Source: an uncultured Thalassotalea sp.
GTDB lineage: Bacteria; Pseudomonadota; Gammaproteobacteria; Enterobacterales; Alteromonadaceae
Reading direction: 5' to 3'
NCBI GenBank assembly: GCA_947502355.1
Contig: CANMZP010000010.1
Span: 62,001 to 126,000 of the forward strand
DNA: 64,000 bases
Shown here: positions 53,203-63,532 of the stretch, piece after piece
Layout: the number at the start of each line of letters is the position of its first letter
Numbering within the stretch: the first letter of the stretch is position 1
Position numbers and translations under genes: made by a program
The notes under the pieces: model-generated
What the model was told of the DNA's origin: nothing
What the model saw: the letters and a program-made list of their open reading frames with translations, nothing else
Databases searched by the model: none

Positions 53203-53244
53203 GGGGCTTAGAAGCTGGGCTTAAGCCCCAGTAAATTTCGGGGC
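53203..53244 (-). promoter_or_regulatory. Leader of the purine permease gene with competing hairpins
   Basis: Three stems share the same GC block at 53225-53229: with 53240-53244 (GCCCC/GGGGC), with 53215-53220 in the near-palindrome CTGGGCTTAAGCCCCAG, and with 53203-53210 (GGGGCTTA/TAAGCCCC). On the minus-strand RNA the third lies about 20 bases before the ribosome binding site AGGA. They cannot form together. The layout suggests a switch in the leader; no known riboswitch consensus was recognised. Confidence 0.4.
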
Positions 53245-53327
53245 ATTGTACTTCAGTTGTACTTGGAATGGTATGCTAATGTAAAAAAATTACGTAAAAT
53301 AGTGATCTTTTGTTGGTTAAATGTACG

Positions 53328-54254
53328 CTAGTTAACCTCAATGATGTTTACTAACGAGTTTTTTTCATTTTGAAACTTACTATTGTCAATTTTTGGTGTG
53401 TTAATTTCTTCTTTATCGAAAGCCGTATCACCACCATTGACCACACCGGTAGATAAATCTACGTCTTTAAAGTTATACAAACTTTGATCACAAAGGTGTG
53501 ACGGCACAACGTTTTGCATAGCGGTAAAAATAGACTCGGCACGTCCAGGGAATTGTTTATCCCAATCGCTAAGCATTTGTTTAACATTTTGGCGTTGTAA
53601 GTTAGGTTGGCTACCACATAAGTTACAAGGAATAATTGGGAAGTCTTTTAAAGCCGCATATTGCTTGATTTCTTTTTCTTTACAGTAGGCAAGTGGGCGA
53701 ATAACAACGTGTTCACCATTATCGGATACCAACTTGGCAGGCATGGTTTTGGTTTTGCCATTAAAAAACAAGTTTAACATGAGCGTTTCAATCATATCAT
53801 CGCGATGATGGCCTAAAGCAATTTTCGTAGCACCAATGCGTTTTGCGGTGCTATAGAGAATACCACGACGTAAACGTGAGCATAGACTGCAGGTGGTTTT
53901 ACCTTCTGGGATTTTATCTTTAACGATGGAATAGGTGTCTTCTTCAATGATTTGATAATCGACGCCAATTGAGTTTAAGTAATCCGGTAAGATATGCTCA
54001 GGAAAGCCTGGTTGTTTCTGATCCAGATTAACCGCAACAATGTCAAAATGAATTGGCGCAGAGCTTCTTAGCTTTAATAAAATATCCAACATGGTGTAGC
54101 TATCCGCACCACCAGATAAACAAACCATGACCTTGTCGCCTGCTTCTATCATATTGTATTCACTGATTGCTTTACCAACATGATGACGAAAGCGTTTTTC
54201 TAATTTGGCCATTTGTTGTTTGGCCAGTTTTTGGGCTGTGGTTTCAACAGACAT
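53328..54254 (-). CDS. ttcA: tRNA 2-thiocytidine(32) synthetase TtcA
   Basis: TtcA thiolates C32 of certain tRNAs using ATP and an iron-sulfur cluster. The 308-residue product has the PP-loop [10 protein letters not shown] near residue 47, the cluster-binding [10 protein letters not shown] near residue 122 and a later CNLCGSQ with the third Cys. ATG 54254 was chosen over GTG 54266 as the family start. The C-terminal 45 residues (after DLSTG) are variable. It follows uspE and fnr, a conserved order in this group. Confidence 0.96.
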   Translation of the reverse strand: MSVETTAQKLAKQQMAKLEKRFRHHVGKAISEYNMIEAGDKVMVCLSGGADSYTMLDILLKLRSSAPIHFDIVAVNLDQKQPGFPEHILPDYLNSIGVDYQIIEEDTYSIVKDKIPEGKTTCSLCSRLRRGILYSTAKRIGATKIALGHHRDDMIETLMLNLFFNGKTKTMPAKLVSDNGEHVVIRPLAYCKEKEIKQYAALKDFPIIPCNLCGSQPNLQRQNVKQMLSDWDKQFPGRAESIFTAMQNVVPSHLCDQSLYNFKDVDLSTGVVNGGDTAFDKEEINTPKIDNSKFQNEKNSLVNIIEVN

Positions 54255-54391
54255 TGAGGATCTCACCGTAGATTTTAAAATGGGGCATTATACCCGAACC
54301 GGTATGGGATAAAAAAGCGAGATTACATTTATTACCAATAATTATCGCCAATCGGTAAATTGGCGATAATGGTAAAGCGGATTATTCTTTC

Positions 54392-55312
54392 TTATTTTAA
54401 GAAAGGCGACTGGTAGCCATCAGGTTTTAAGGCCAAAACATCGCAATTGAGTCGATCAATCACGTGTTCGGCAGTATTACCAATAAGCAAGGCTGAAAAG
54501 CCGGTTCGGCCAATGGTGCCCAAAATGACCAATTCGGCGTCAATTTCTTCGGTCACTTTTTCAATCACCTCTTCAGGCAAGCCTTCTTCTACATGCAGAA
54601 ATTTATCATCAATGTTAAATTTGCCAGCATGTTCTTGCATAACTTCCCAATGATGATTCTTCATTGCATCGTTATACTCACTGGCATCAAACTCGGGTAT
54701 TTCAATTGCAATATTAACCGGAGTGCCCGGGTAAGAGTTGACTAAATGCACATCGGCTTGAATTAAATTGCCCAAATTTAACGCTTCTTCGGTAATTTTG
54801 GTGTTTAATGATTGATGTTCTTGTTCTTCACTGCCACCGTTGATGGCAGCAAGTATATGACCATCTTTTGGCCATTCATGATCTTTGACGAGTAAAAGCG
54901 GAACCCAACATTTTCGGATTAAGTGCCAATCCGTTGGAGTAAATATGACCGATTGAAGAGTAGGGTGTTCGTGTGTACTTTTTAGGACCACATCAAAATT
55001 GTGTTCCTTAACCTGATTTAGAATTGCTTCAAAGGGGCGGTTGTGCCAGATAACGGTGTAGTCAATGTCGTATTGGTAATCTTCGAGCAGGTCTTTTAGC
55101 CAGTTTTCACGTCCTTGTACCATCATTGCTCGCATGCTCTCACGCTCATCGCCAGATAACATGGTGGTCATATCATAGGAAAAGTCATATATGGCAAGAA
55201 AGGCTGTAATTTTGGCGCCAGTTTGTTTGGCTAGGGTACAAGCGCGAGAAAGGGCTTTTTGTTGCTCTGTGGCACCATCGATTACCACAAGGATGTTTTG
55301 ATAGCTTTCCAT
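54392..55312 (-). CDS. uspE: Universal stress protein E-like, tandem Usp domains
   Basis: The 306 residues contain two Usp domains in tandem (about 1-145 and 155-306), as in E. coli UspE. The first begins YQNILVVIDGATEQQKALSRA and has the YDFSYDMTTMLSGDE segment; the second ends with LVILGTIGRTGFSALLIGNTAEHVIDRL (in part), containing the G-x2-G-x9-G nucleotide-type loop. The start is ATG 55312; GTG 55324 is also in frame. Linked to fnr and ttcA. It is a stress and motility protein of unclear mechanism. Confidence 0.92.
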   Translation of the reverse strand: MESYQNILVVIDGATEQQKALSRACTLAKQTGAKITAFLAIYDFSYDMTTMLSGDERESMRAMMVQGRENWLKDLLEDYQYDIDYTVIWHNRPFEAILNQVKEHNFDVVLKSTHEHPTLQSVIFTPTDWHLIRKCWVPLLLVKDHEWPKDGHILAAINGGSEEQEHQSLNTKITEEALNLGNLIQADVHLVNSYPGTPVNIAIEIPEFDASEYNDAMKNHHWEVMQEHAGKFNIDDKFLHVEEGLPEEVIEKVTEEIDAELVILGTIGRTGFSALLIGNTAEHVIDRLNCDVLALKPDGYQSPFLK

Positions 55313-55434
55313 GATATGACTCACTAAAGTTTGTTATGAACAATTATAAGCTTAATAGCAAACTTTAGGAGTTACAAATAAGATTGTTTTATTATGATAG
55401 ATTGTTGATTTTAAACAATTATTAGAAAAATGGT

Positions 55435-56157
55435 TTATTTTGTTAAACCAGCAAGTTTTGATAAACCTGCGCTGTCTAAAATAGTCACGAACTTATTCTC
55501 TACTTTGATTAAACCTTCTTTTTGGAAGCGTGTCATTAATCGAGAGATGGTTTCAATCGTTAAACCAATGTAATTACCAATTTCACTGCGGGTCATTGGC
55601 AAGTTAAATTGCGTTGGAGATAGGTGACGAGCACCAAGACGACGACCGTAGTTAGATAAGAACGTTGCTAGCTTTTGCTCAGCATTTTTGCGGTTAAGCA
55701 ACAACAACATTTCGCTACCGCACTGCAATTCATTACTCATTAAGCTCAGCATTTGCGCTTTTAGTTTAGGAATTTTGTTTGATAACACATCAAGCACGTC
55801 AAATGGAATTTCACATACCATTGATGTTTCAAGTGCCTTGGCAAAACTTGGGTGTTCTTTTTTCGTTAATGCATCAAAGCCCATTAAATCACCCGCTAAA
55901 TGGAAACCGGTAATTTGTTCTTCGCCTTGCTCAGAAATGATGAATGTTTTAAACGTACCCGAGCGAATAGCGTAAAGTGTTTGCAAAGGCTCACCGGCTT
56001 TAAAAAGCTGGGTGTTCTTTTGAATTGGTTTTTTACGTTGAATAATATCATCTAGTAAATTCAATTCAGATTCATTTAAGCTAAATGGCAAGCATAGTTC
56101 GCTAATACTACAGCTTTGACATTTAATGTTATTGGTGTAAGGAATTTTTTGAGGCAT
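55435..56157 (-). CDS. fnr: Fnr-type oxygen-sensing transcription regulator
   Basis: A 240-residue CRP/FNR regulator. The [4Fe-4S] ligands are present: Cys13, Cys16 and Cys22 ([11 protein letters not shown]) and Cys115 (SMVCEIPF), with the E. coli Fnr spacing C-x2-C-x5-C. The cNMP-like domain follows, then the helix-turn-helix [25 protein letters not shown] (seen as ETISRLM), whose E-x2-S-R is the TTGAT-reading helix. It is next to the cbb3 oxidase cluster and probably controls it under low oxygen. Confidence 0.96.
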   Translation of the reverse strand: MPQKIPYTNNIKCQSCSISELCLPFSLNESELNLLDDIIQRKKPIQKNTQLFKAGEPLQTLYAIRSGTFKTFIISEQGEEQITGFHLAGDLMGFDALTKKEHPSFAKALETSMVCEIPFDVLDVLSNKIPKLKAQMLSLMSNELQCGSEMLLLLNRKNAEQKLATFLSNYGRRLGARHLSPTQFNLPMTRSEIGNYIGLTIETISRLMTRFQKEGLIKVENKFVTILDSAGLSKLAGLTK

Positions 56158-56202
56158 ACGCTACTAGATAATTTGATTAAATATTGACTGAAATCAATAT
56201 TA

Positions 56203-56877
56203 CTAAAGTATAAGTTGAAGAGCAATAAACAAAGAATAAAAACCGTAAGAAATGAGCAATAAAGACGTAATTTTACGAAATAATTGCTTTTTTATAAAAT
56301 CCGTCACAAAGCTTAAACCAGAAGATAAAGCCAATAAACTTGGTAAGGTACCTAATCCAAACGCGACCATTATTAATGCACCGTTTAACCAATTTGCACT
56401 TGCTATGCTCCAAGTTAATGTGGAATAAATCAGTCCACAAGGCAACCAGCCCCATAATGCGCCTAAAAATAACGCCTGTTTGTTGGATTTAACCGGAATG
56501 ACATGTTTTGCTAAAGGTTGCAGTTTACGCCACAAATGTTTGCCAATATTTTCAACATGGGTTAACAGGAAAGACCATTGACCAATATATAAACCGAGTA
56601 AGATTACGAAAATGGCGGCCACCAACCTAAGCCATGCCACAGGCATGCCTATGGATTGTGCGGCTAAAGAACCGGTAAATCCAGCGATTGCTCCAGCTGT
56701 AGCATAAGAAGCAATTCGGCCTAAATGATAGTTAACCACAAAGTGCCACTTAAGTGATGAGGTAGTGGATATATTGGATGTCAGCATCGTGGTTATGCCG
56801 CCACACATAGCAATGCAATGGCCAGCACCAGCTAGACCAATTAAGAACGCTGAAAAAAAGTCGAGATTTTGATTCAT
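56203..56877 (-). CDS. TauE/SafE-like membrane protein of the cbb3 cluster
   Basis: A 224-residue inner-membrane protein with about six spans, beginning with AFLIGLAGAGHCIAMCGGI. The Cys-containing GHCIAMCGG motif and a second GWLPCGLIYSTL are typical of the SafE-type proteins encoded beside ccoS. They are suspected to help copper or haem handling during cbb3 maturation. ATG overlaps the ccoS stop by 4 bases. Confidence 0.85.
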   Translation of the reverse strand: MNQNLDFFSAFLIGLAGAGHCIAMCGGITTMLTSNISTTSSLKWHFVVNYHLGRIASYATAGAIAGFTGSLAAQSIGMPVAWLRLVAAIFVILLGLYIGQWSFLLTHVENIGKHLWRKLQPLAKHVIPVKSNKQALFLGALWGWLPCGLIYSTLTWSIASANWLNGALIMVAFGLGTLPSLLALSSGLSFVTDFIKKQLFRKITSLLLISYGFYSLFIALQLIL

Positions 56878-57125
56878 GCTTTGTTGTTTTTATCTTGAGT
56901 CGTTACTAGCGAAGCATCGGATTTGTCTATTGCCTCAGCGTTCGATTTAGAAGAACTGGAGGTCAGAGTTTTAGACTTTGCTTGTTTGTCTTCATCAAAC
57001 AAAATACTCATCCCCTGTTTTTCAAGATCGTCAAATTGTTCGGTTTTTACCGCCCAAAAGAACAAATATATTGCCAGTGCGGTAAACACAATCGCAATAG
57101 GGATCAGCACATAAATAACACTCAT
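56874..57125 (-). CDS. ccoS: Cytochrome oxidase maturation protein CcoS
   Basis: An 83-residue single-span membrane protein. It begins MSVIYVLIPIAIVFTALAIYLF and continues WAVKTEQFDDLEKQG, the compact CcoS signature. The polar tail (about residues 45-83) is longer than in many CcoS proteins and low in complexity. CcoS is needed for cofactor insertion into the cbb3 oxidase. It lies between ccoI and the SafE-like gene. Confidence 0.93.
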   Translation of the reverse strand: MSVIYVLIPIAIVFTALAIYLFFWAVKTEQFDDLEKQGMSILFDEDKQAKSKTLTSSSSKSNAEAIDKSDASLVTTQDKNNKA

Positions 57126-57169
57126 TTAATCGTCTCAAAATTAGGTTGATTGACAGCCACAGTGTAACC

Positions 57170-59587
57170 CTATTGTTTAAGCAGGCGCAATGAATTGGTG
57201 ACCACAATGATTGAACTTGCTGACATACCGAGAACCGCAAAGTACGGGGTAATGAAACCACAAACCGCCAAAGGCAACACAATGGCGTTATAACCAAACG
57301 CCCAGGCAAAATTCTGTTTAATGATGGTGGTGGTTTTTATCGCGGTTTTTCGCAGCCTTAACAACATGGATAATTGGTTGTTTAGCAAAATTACATCGGC
57401 GCCGCTTTTGGCGATTTCGGTACCACTTCCCATCGCAATCGAGATATGCGCAGCGGCAAATACAGGGGAGTCGTTTATCCCGTCACCTACCATGGCAACA
57501 GTTTTACCTTGCTGTTGTGCGTCGTTTAAAATACGCAGTTTTTCATCGGCCGTGCATGAGTCAAACGTTGAGTCTAATTGAACCTGATGATTAAATTTTG
57601 CCACCCCGGTTTGATTATCACCACTAATGAGCATGGTATCTATGTGCTGGTCTTTAAAATAGCGGATGGTTTGCTTGGTATCTTCACGAAGCGTGTCTTG
57701 TAAATAGAATGCCGCAATAACGACATCATTTATGGTCATCAGACATTGTGCTTGCAAGTGCTTTGCATGGAGCTTGTCGATGTCCGTAAATTGCTCAATC
57801 CAAGAAACTTTACCTAAACGAACGGATTTACCTTTATAAGTCCCAATAACCCCACAACCGGCAACCACTTCGATTTGGTCTACTTTAAAAGAAAAATCGC
57901 GATAAGGGATAAACGCTTTGGCAATTGGGTGCTCTGACTGACTTTCTAACGCCGATGCAATGGCGTAAAGCGAATCTTTATCTAATTGATGTTCGGTTAA
58001 TTGCTGATCATTGAGTATGGCGCACTCGGTAATACTGAATTGGCCATTGGTAAGCGTGCCTGTTTTATCAAACGCCATGCAATCAATATGACCCATGGTT
58101 TCCAGTACATGACCATTTTTGATCATGATGCCATTTTTATTCAGGCTAATGGTGCCGCAGGTTAAAGCCGTTGGGGTGGCCAACGATAGGGCGCAAGGAC
58201 ACGTTGCAACAAGCACCGATAAAGCGATCCAAAACGCGTGCTCTGGGTTGTGAATATACCAGTAACAGGCCGTGGCGACCGAGGTAACTAAAATTAGAGC
58301 AACAAAGTATTGCGCAATGCTGTCAGATAGTTTGGCTATTTTCGGTTTATGAGCTTGCGCCGACTCGCTTAAACGAATTAAGTTGGTTAAGAAACTGTCG
58401 GAATTGGTTTTGCTTACTTCAATTATGATATTACCATCACTATTGACGGTGCCGGCAAACACATGATCGCCCATTTGCTTGCTAATTGGGGCGTGCTCAC
58501 CCGTTAACATCGACTCGTTAATACTGGATTGACCTTGAATGATAAAGCCATCGCCAGGGATGGTTTCTCCAGGCTTTATAATCACCTTATCGCCACACTG
58601 TAATAATTTGGCGCTGATGATTTTTTCATTGCCATCAATTAGCTGTGTGGCTGTAAGTGGCATGAGTTTGAGTAAATTCGCTGATACTTCCGCCGCACGT
58701 GCGCGGGCCCTGAACTCTAGAAATTTGCCGATTAACAGCAAAAAGGTAAACATGGCTACCGATTCAAAATACACCTCACCAGATTGGCTAAAGGTGGCCC
58801 AACTGCTGGCAACAAAGGCAAGGATGATGGCTATCGAAACAGGAACATCCATCGACAAGCGTTTGGCTTTGATGGCATTAATGGCACCAATATAAAAAGG
58901 CAATGACCCATAGGTGACAATAGGGAGGGTGAGAACGAAGCTCGTGCCACGTAAATAATCGAGGTTATGTGCGGATAAATCGCTAAACGCACCAAAGTAT
59001 AAACCAAAGGCAATCATCATTACCTGCATGGTTAAAATGCCTGAAACACCTAAACGGCGAATAAAGGCTTTACTTTGTTTTTTGTTGCGCTGCTCTTGTA
59101 AGTTGGCTTTAAAGGGCAGTGCTTGATAACCAATCTTACCAATGGCTTGCAGAATGTCACTTAGCTGAACTTGCTCATTATCCCATTTGACCGTGGCCCG
59201 CTGTGTTGTTGCATTTACTTGTACGGTTACAATGCCTGTCTTTGTAATGAGCTGTTTTTCAATTAACCAGGCGCACGCGGCGCACGACATACCGTCGATA
59301 GAAAGGATGGTTTCTTTGGCGTTTTCAACATCAACGGTGAATTCGCTTTGCAGGCTTTCTTCGTTAACAAACTGGGTATCGAGCAGGCCTTGTGGGATGG
59401 CAGCATCCACTTTGTTGTTTTTTTCCGTACGAAATCGATAATAATCTTCGAGGTGATTATCAACAATGGCCTGAGCTACAGCCTGACAGCCATAACAGCA
59501 CATTGACTCCGACTTATCGGCAATGTTCACCGATAAATCAAGACCTGGTGGAATGATTTCACCACAATGAAAACAGTCTTTACACAT
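57170..59587 (-). CDS. ccoI: Copper-translocating P1B-type ATPase CcoI
   Basis: An 805-residue P-type ATPase that exports copper for cbb3 oxidase assembly. The N-terminus has a Cys-rich segment (CKDCFHCGE, CCYGCQAVAQ) and one HMA domain with SIDGMSCAACAWLIEK. The CPC ion motif is in ATCPCALSLATPTAL, the phosphorylated Asp in FDKTGTLTNG, and the hinge in VGDGINDSPVFA. About eight spans are predicted. It lies 15 bases after ccoH. Confidence 0.96.
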   Translation of the reverse strand: MCKDCFHCGEIIPPGLDLSVNIADKSESMCCYGCQAVAQAIVDNHLEDYYRFRTEKNNKVDAAIPQGLLDTQFVNEESLQSEFTVDVENAKETILSIDGMSCAACAWLIEKQLITKTGIVTVQVNATTQRATVKWDNEQVQLSDILQAIGKIGYQALPFKANLQEQRNKKQSKAFIRRLGVSGILTMQVMMIAFGLYFGAFSDLSAHNLDYLRGTSFVLTLPIVTYGSLPFYIGAINAIKAKRLSMDVPVSIAIILAFVASSWATFSQSGEVYFESVAMFTFLLLIGKFLEFRARARAAEVSANLLKLMPLTATQLIDGNEKIISAKLLQCGDKVIIKPGETIPGDGFIIQGQSSINESMLTGEHAPISKQMGDHVFAGTVNSDGNIIIEVSKTNSDSFLTNLIRLSESAQAHKPKIAKLSDSIAQYFVALILVTSVATACYWYIHNPEHAFWIALSVLVATCPCALSLATPTALTCGTISLNKNGIMIKNGHVLETMGHIDCMAFDKTGTLTNGQFSITECAILNDQQLTEHQLDKDSLYAIASALESQSEHPIAKAFIPYRDFSFKVDQIEVVAGCGVIGTYKGKSVRLGKVSWIEQFTDIDKLHAKHLQAQCLMTINDVVIAAFYLQDTLREDTKQTIRYFKDQHIDTMLISGDNQTGVAKFNHQVQLDSTFDSCTADEKLRILNDAQQQGKTVAMVGDGINDSPVFAAAHISIAMGSGTEIAKSGADVILLNNQLSMLLRLRKTAIKTTTIIKQNFAWAFGYNAIVLPLAVCGFITPYFAVLGMSASSIIVVTNSLRLLKQ

Positions 59588-59602
59588 AATTACCGCGAAT
59601 AT

Positions 59603-60085
59603 TTAGTACTGAATTTCAAAGTTTCTAAAATTTTGTTGAGGTAGGGCGGTTAACATTTGCATGCGCCATTTATCATCATATGGGCTAATGGATATACGCC
59701 ATTTGCCATGCACGTTTTTATCGAAGGATTGACGATACAAACCATTGCCATCTGCAGTTAATTTAAGATCAAAGTCACGCTTGCTTAACGTTGAGTGATA
59801 AAAGTGAACATTCAATACTGGGAACTCTTTTTCTATTCCCGTTGGCTTTAAGATGATTTCATTATCCGTTATTTGGTAATCGAAACGGATGCCTAACTTT
59901 TTCGCCAGTTTATATTTACGAATGTCCTGGTTGATACTTTTACCTTTTTTATAATAGTCATCAACCACAATGGTATCTGGGTTGGTATTGGCAATAATGA
60001 CCGTAGTGATACCCGCAACAACGGCAGATAATGGCAGAATAAAAACAAGGTAAGCCCAAGGCTCTTTGTACCAGGGTGTAGACAT
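59603..60085 (-). CDS. ccoH: FixH/CcoH family cbb3 assembly protein
   Basis: A 160-residue protein with one N-terminal span (about residues 13-32) and a periplasmic FixH-type beta domain. The start STPWYKEPWAYLVFILPL and the ensuing NTNPDTIVVDDYYKKGKSIN are typical. CcoH contacts the cbb3 complex during assembly. It is separated from ccoP by 183 bases containing a hairpin, so it may be expressed partly from its own signals. Confidence 0.9.
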   Translation of the reverse strand: MSTPWYKEPWAYLVFILPLSAVVAGITTVIIANTNPDTIVVDDYYKKGKSINQDIRKYKLAKKLGIRFDYQITDNEIILKPTGIEKEFPVLNVHFYHSTLSKRDFDLKLTADGNGLYRQSFDKNVHGKWRISISPYDDKWRMQMLTALPQQNFRNFEIQY

Positions 60086-60219
60086 AATACGACTCTAATG
60101 ACTGTGGGTTAATTTGAAATAACTATATAAATAAAAACGCGTTTTGCTTTTCGGCCGGGTTTGTATTGATATGATTACTTGTTTAAGGAATTACCTTGAA
60201 ACGATGGTTAGGGAAATAT

Positions 60220-60250
60220 AACCCTGTAATGCAATCTGCATTACAGGGTT
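60220..60250 (-). other. Stable hairpin between ccoP and ccoH
   Basis: A 14-bp perfect stem, AACCCTGTAATGCA with its complement, has a 3-base loop. There is no T-tract on either strand, so it is not a simple terminator. It probably marks the 3' end of the ccoNOQP message by stabilising it or causing partial termination. Confidence 0.7.
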
Positions 60251-60268
60251 CATTTTACTTAAGCTGGA

Positions 60269-61249
60269 TTAATCTTTGTTAGATAAGCTGTAAACGTATG
60301 CACTGATCACACGTACCTTATCTTGACCAAGGATATCTTTCCAAGCCGGCATTACACCAGCACGACCGTTACGGATTGAATTTTGAACAGCTTTTTCACT
60401 GCCACCGTATAGCCAGATGTTGTCTGCTAAGTTAGGCGCACCTAATGGTAAACCTAAAGCATCACTGCCTTGACCTTGCGGGCCGTGACAGGCTGCACAC
60501 ATCGCAAATTTCGCTTCACCTTTAGCGGCTAGGGCAGAGTCAACTTTGTCAGCGCGTTGTGGGTTTAAGCTAATTACGTAAGCCGCAACTTCTTTAACAC
60601 CTTCTTCACCGCCAAGCATCGTTTCCCAAGCTATCATGCCATTCGCCTTACGACCATAAAGCAAGCTGTGCTCAATCGCTTCAGGTGAACCGCCGTATAA
60701 CCAGTCTTTATCCGTTAGGTTAGGGAAGCCGGTTGTACCTTTGGCATCAGAGCCGTGACATTGCGAACAGTTTTGTAAAAATAAACGTTGGCCAATTTTT
60801 AAGGCTTCTTCATCTTTACTTAATGCCGCGATGTCTTGTTTAGCAAACTTGGCAAAAATCGGACCGTATTTCGCATCAGCTTGATCAACTTCGCGATCGT
60901 ACTGTACTAACATACCGGCGTCTTTTGCCGCAGCGATTTGTGCTTTTGAATCTTCCAGACTGGCAATGTCTTGATTCGAGCTACGCCATTTAAATAAACC
61001 TTCAAAGTTACCTAAGCCAGGGTATAGGGCTAAATAGCCAAAACCCCAAACGATGGTTACCATGAAGAACGTACTCCACCATTTTGGTAGTGGATTGTTT
61101 AACTCTTGGATACCATCGAACTCGTGGTCCATTGGTTTGCCTTCTTCAATGCCGGTAAAGTTTTTTAAACACCAACGAAGAATAATGACACAACCAACAA
61201 GGGTGCCCAAGGTTAAAACGGTGATCCATATACTCCAGAAGCTAGACAT
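60269..61249 (-). CDS. ccoP: cbb3-type cytochrome c oxidase subunit III (dihaem c)
   Basis: A 326-residue membrane-anchored dihaem cytochrome c that delivers electrons into the oxidase. Two spans lie in the first 80 residues (about 6-26 and 58-77). The haem-binding motifs are CSQCH (about 161-165) and CAACH (about 251-255), each followed by a distal Met region. The N-terminal DGIQELNNPLPKWW is a CcoP hallmark. It overlaps ccoQ by 8 bases. Confidence 0.97.
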   Translation of the reverse strand: MSSFWSIWITVLTLGTLVGCVIILRWCLKNFTGIEEGKPMDHEFDGIQELNNPLPKWWSTFFMVTIVWGFGYLALYPGLGNFEGLFKWRSSNQDIASLEDSKAQIAAAKDAGMLVQYDREVDQADAKYGPIFAKFAKQDIAALSKDEEALKIGQRLFLQNCSQCHGSDAKGTTGFPNLTDKDWLYGGSPEAIEHSLLYGRKANGMIAWETMLGGEEGVKEVAAYVISLNPQRADKVDSALAAKGEAKFAMCAACHGPQGQGSDALGLPLGAPNLADNIWLYGGSEKAVQNSIRNGRAGVMPAWKDILGQDKVRVISAYVYSLSNKD

Positions 61250-61427
61250 TATTATTAGTCTCCTGTTTATTGTTCACTTCTTTGTCTTTTTTGTCGTCTT
61301 CAAATATTGAATTTGCGGCTTCATCAAATGATGATTTTCTTTTTTTACTGTAAGCCCAAAGCACTATAATAATAAATAGTACAAAGATTAATACAGTAAA
61401 AATGCCTCTTAGGGTGCCGTAATCCAT
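61242..61427 (-). CDS. ccoQ: cbb3-type oxidase small subunit CcoQ
   Basis: A 61-residue single-span protein: DYGTLRGIFTVLIFVLFIIIV forms the span region, followed by LWAYSKKRKSSFDEAANSIF, the CcoQ signature. It stabilises the complex. It lies 2 bases after ccoO and overlaps ccoP. Confidence 0.93.
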   Translation of the reverse strand: MDYGTLRGIFTVLIFVLFIIIVLWAYSKKRKSSFDEAANSIFEDDKKDKEVNNKQETNNNV

Positions 61428-61429
61428 AA

Positions 61430-62098
61430 TTATTTCAACGCATGACCAAGTGATTGTAAATAAGCGATAAGGGCGTCAATCTCACGAAGACCTTCCTTAC
61501 CAGTGATACTTTTCGATGTCGCAAACTCTTTACCGGCATTGGCAATTTCGTCACTTGAGTAAAGCGGTAAAAAGTTACCGTTTTCATCTTTGTGTGTACG
61601 ATTTTTCGTTAAGCCGTTAAATAATTCCATTTTCTTAGCCGACAGCTCGTTGGAAATTTTATTTTCTCCAAGCCATGGGTAAGAAGGCATGTTTGACTCA
61701 GGTACCACAGAACGAGGATCCATTAAATGAGCATAATGCCAATCGTCAGAATAACGTCCACCAACTCGGGCCAAATCTGGACCAGTACGCTTAGAGCCCC
61801 ATAAGAATGGGTGTTCCCAAACGGACTCACCTGCTACAGAATAGTGACCGTAGCGTTCTGTTTCCGCGCGGAAAGGACGGATCATTTGTGAGTGACAGTT
61901 ATTACAACCTTCACGAATGTAAATGTCACGACCTTCCATTTCTAACGCAGTGTATGGGCGTAAGCTATCAACAGGCGTTGTTGTTTCTTTTTGGAAAAAC
62001 AATGGCGTGATTTCAACTAAACCACCAATACTGATCGCCATAATGGTGATAATGAAAAACCAACCAACGTGTTTTTCTACTTTTTCATGTCTGTTCAT
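61430..62098 (-). CDS. ccoO: cbb3-type cytochrome c oxidase subunit II (monohaem c)
   Basis: A 222-residue membrane-anchored monohaem cytochrome c. One N-terminal span is followed by the haem motif [14 protein letters not shown] (about residue 65) and [20 protein letters not shown], with the axial Met in [10 protein letters not shown]. Two adjacent ATG codons exist; 62098 is chosen because AGGAG then has 6-base spacing. Confidence 0.97.
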   Translation of the reverse strand: MNRHEKVEKHVGWFFIITIMAISIGGLVEITPLFFQKETTTPVDSLRPYTALEMEGRDIYIREGCNNCHSQMIRPFRAETERYGHYSVAGESVWEHPFLWGSKRTGPDLARVGGRYSDDWHYAHLMDPRSVVPESNMPSYPWLGENKISNELSAKKMELFNGLTKNRTHKDENGNFLPLYSSDEIANAGKEFATSKSITGKEGLREIDALIAYLQSLGHALK

Positions 62099-62107
62099 CA
62101 TTATCTC

Positions 62108-63532
62108 CTAAGCGATTGCTTCTTTTTCTAAACTACCGTCTTTTGCGCCGATAGTTTTGAACATGTTGTAAGCCATTAGAAGGAAACCAGCAACTACGAA
62201 CACACCACCAACAAAGCGGATAAAGTAGAATGGGTATGACGCTTGTAAGCTTTCTACGAAACTGTATGTCAATGTACCGTCCGTGTTAACCGCACGCCAC
62301 ATCAAACCTTGCATTACACCAGAGATCCACATGGCAACGATGTATAAAACGATACCCGTTGTGTGTAACCAGAAGTGAACGTTAATAAGTTTTACACTGT
62401 ACATACGGCCTTGGTTAAATAACACTGGGATTAAGTGGTACATGGCACCAATTGAAACCATGGCAACCCAACCTAGTGCACCAGAGTGAACGTGACCAAC
62501 AGTCCAGTCAGTATAGTGCGATAACGCGTTAACCGATTTAATCGCCATCATTGGACCTTCAAACGTTGACATACCGTAGAAAGATAACGATACGATTAAG
62601 AAACGTAAGATTGGATCGTGACGAAGTTTATGCCATGCACCTGATAACGTCATGATACCGTTAATCATACCACCCCAAGAAGGAAGGAATAATACGATTG
62701 ACATTACCATACCAAGACTTTGAGTCCAGTCAGGAAGAGCCGTGTAGTGTAAGTGGTGAGGACCAGCCCAAATGTATAAAGAAACCAATGCCCAGAAGTG
62801 AACAATTGATAAACGGTAAGAGTAAACTGGACGCTCTGCTTGTTTTGGTACGAAGTAGTACATCATACCAAGGAAACCAGCGGTTAATAGGAAACCAACG
62901 GCATTATGACCATACCACCACTGCATCATGGCATCGATAGCACCAGAATATAATGAGTAAGATTTTGTTAACGTCAATGGAATGGCCATTGAGTTACCAA
63001 TATGCAATACCGCAACGGTAATAATGAAACCACCAAAGAACCAGTTGGCTACATAAATGTGCGAGGTCTTTCGTTTAATTAACGTGCCAAAGAAAACAAT
63101 AGCATAAGAGACCCAGACCAGTGTGATCAAGATATCGATTGGCCATTCTAATTCAGCATATTCTTTTGAAGATGTTAAGCCCAAAGGAAGGGTAATTGCT
63201 GCAGATAAAATTACTGCTTGCCAGCCCCAGAACGTGAAGGGGATTAAACCGCCTCCAAAAAGTGCAGTTTTACATGTACGTTGTACGACATAGTAAGACG
63301 TTGCGAAAAGGGCACTAGTACCAAAGGCGAAAATCACCGCATTAGTATGTAAAGGTCGTAAACGAGAATATGTTAGCCATGGTGTATCAAAGTTTAAGGC
63401 AGGCCAAATTAACTGGGCTGCGATTAAAACGCCGACTAATGTACCGACAATTCCCCAAATTACAGTCATTACAGTAAATTGGCGAACAACTTTGTAGTTG
63501 TAATCCATTTCTGTTTGATTGCTTTGACTCAT
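62108..63532 (-). CDS. ccoN: cbb3-type cytochrome c oxidase subunit I (catalytic)
   Basis: A 474-residue 12-span haem-copper oxidase subunit of class C, which reduces O2 with high affinity. Haem and CuB ligand regions are visible: [50 protein letters not shown] and [17 protein letters not shown] 63532 (MSQSNQTEM) is preferred to 63547. It is the first gene of ccoNOQP, with a candidate Fnr box 207 bases upstream of its ATG. Confidence 0.97.
   Translation of the reverse strand: MSQSNQTEMDYNYKVVRQFTVMTVIWGIVGTLVGVLIAAQLIWPALNFDTPWLTYSRLRPLHTNAVIFAFGTSALFATSYYVVQRTCKTALFGGGLIPFTFWGWQAVILSAAITLPLGLTSSKEYAELEWPIDILITLVWVSYAIVFFGTLIKRKTSHIYVANWFFGGFIITVAVLHIGNSMAIPLTLTKSYSLYSGAIDAMMQWWYGHNAVGFLLTAGFLGMMYYFVPKQAERPVYSYRLSIVHFWALVSLYIWAGPHHLHYTALPDWTQSLGMVMSIVLFLPSWGGMINGIMTLSGAWHKLRHDPILRFLIVSLSFYGMSTFEGPMMAIKSVNALSHYTDWTVGHVHSGALGWVAMVSIGAMYHLIPVLFNQGRMYSVKLINVHFWLHTTGIVLYIVAMWISGVMQGLMWRAVNTDGTLTYSFVESLQASYPFYFIRFVGGVFVVAGFLLMAYNMFKTIGAKDGSLEKEAIA

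Noticed and set aside
53174-53330. Classical purine riboswitch before the NCS2 permease
   Set aside because: The conserved core and loop-loop layout of the purine aptamer were not found; only competing GC stems are visible.
59227-59247. A further palindrome-like copy (TTACAATGCC, T, GTCTTTGTAA) on the plus strand
   Set aside because: It lies inside ccoI and encodes an expected part of the HMA domain (TKTGIVTVQVN). The match, even to the variant arm at 15037, is best explained by chance.
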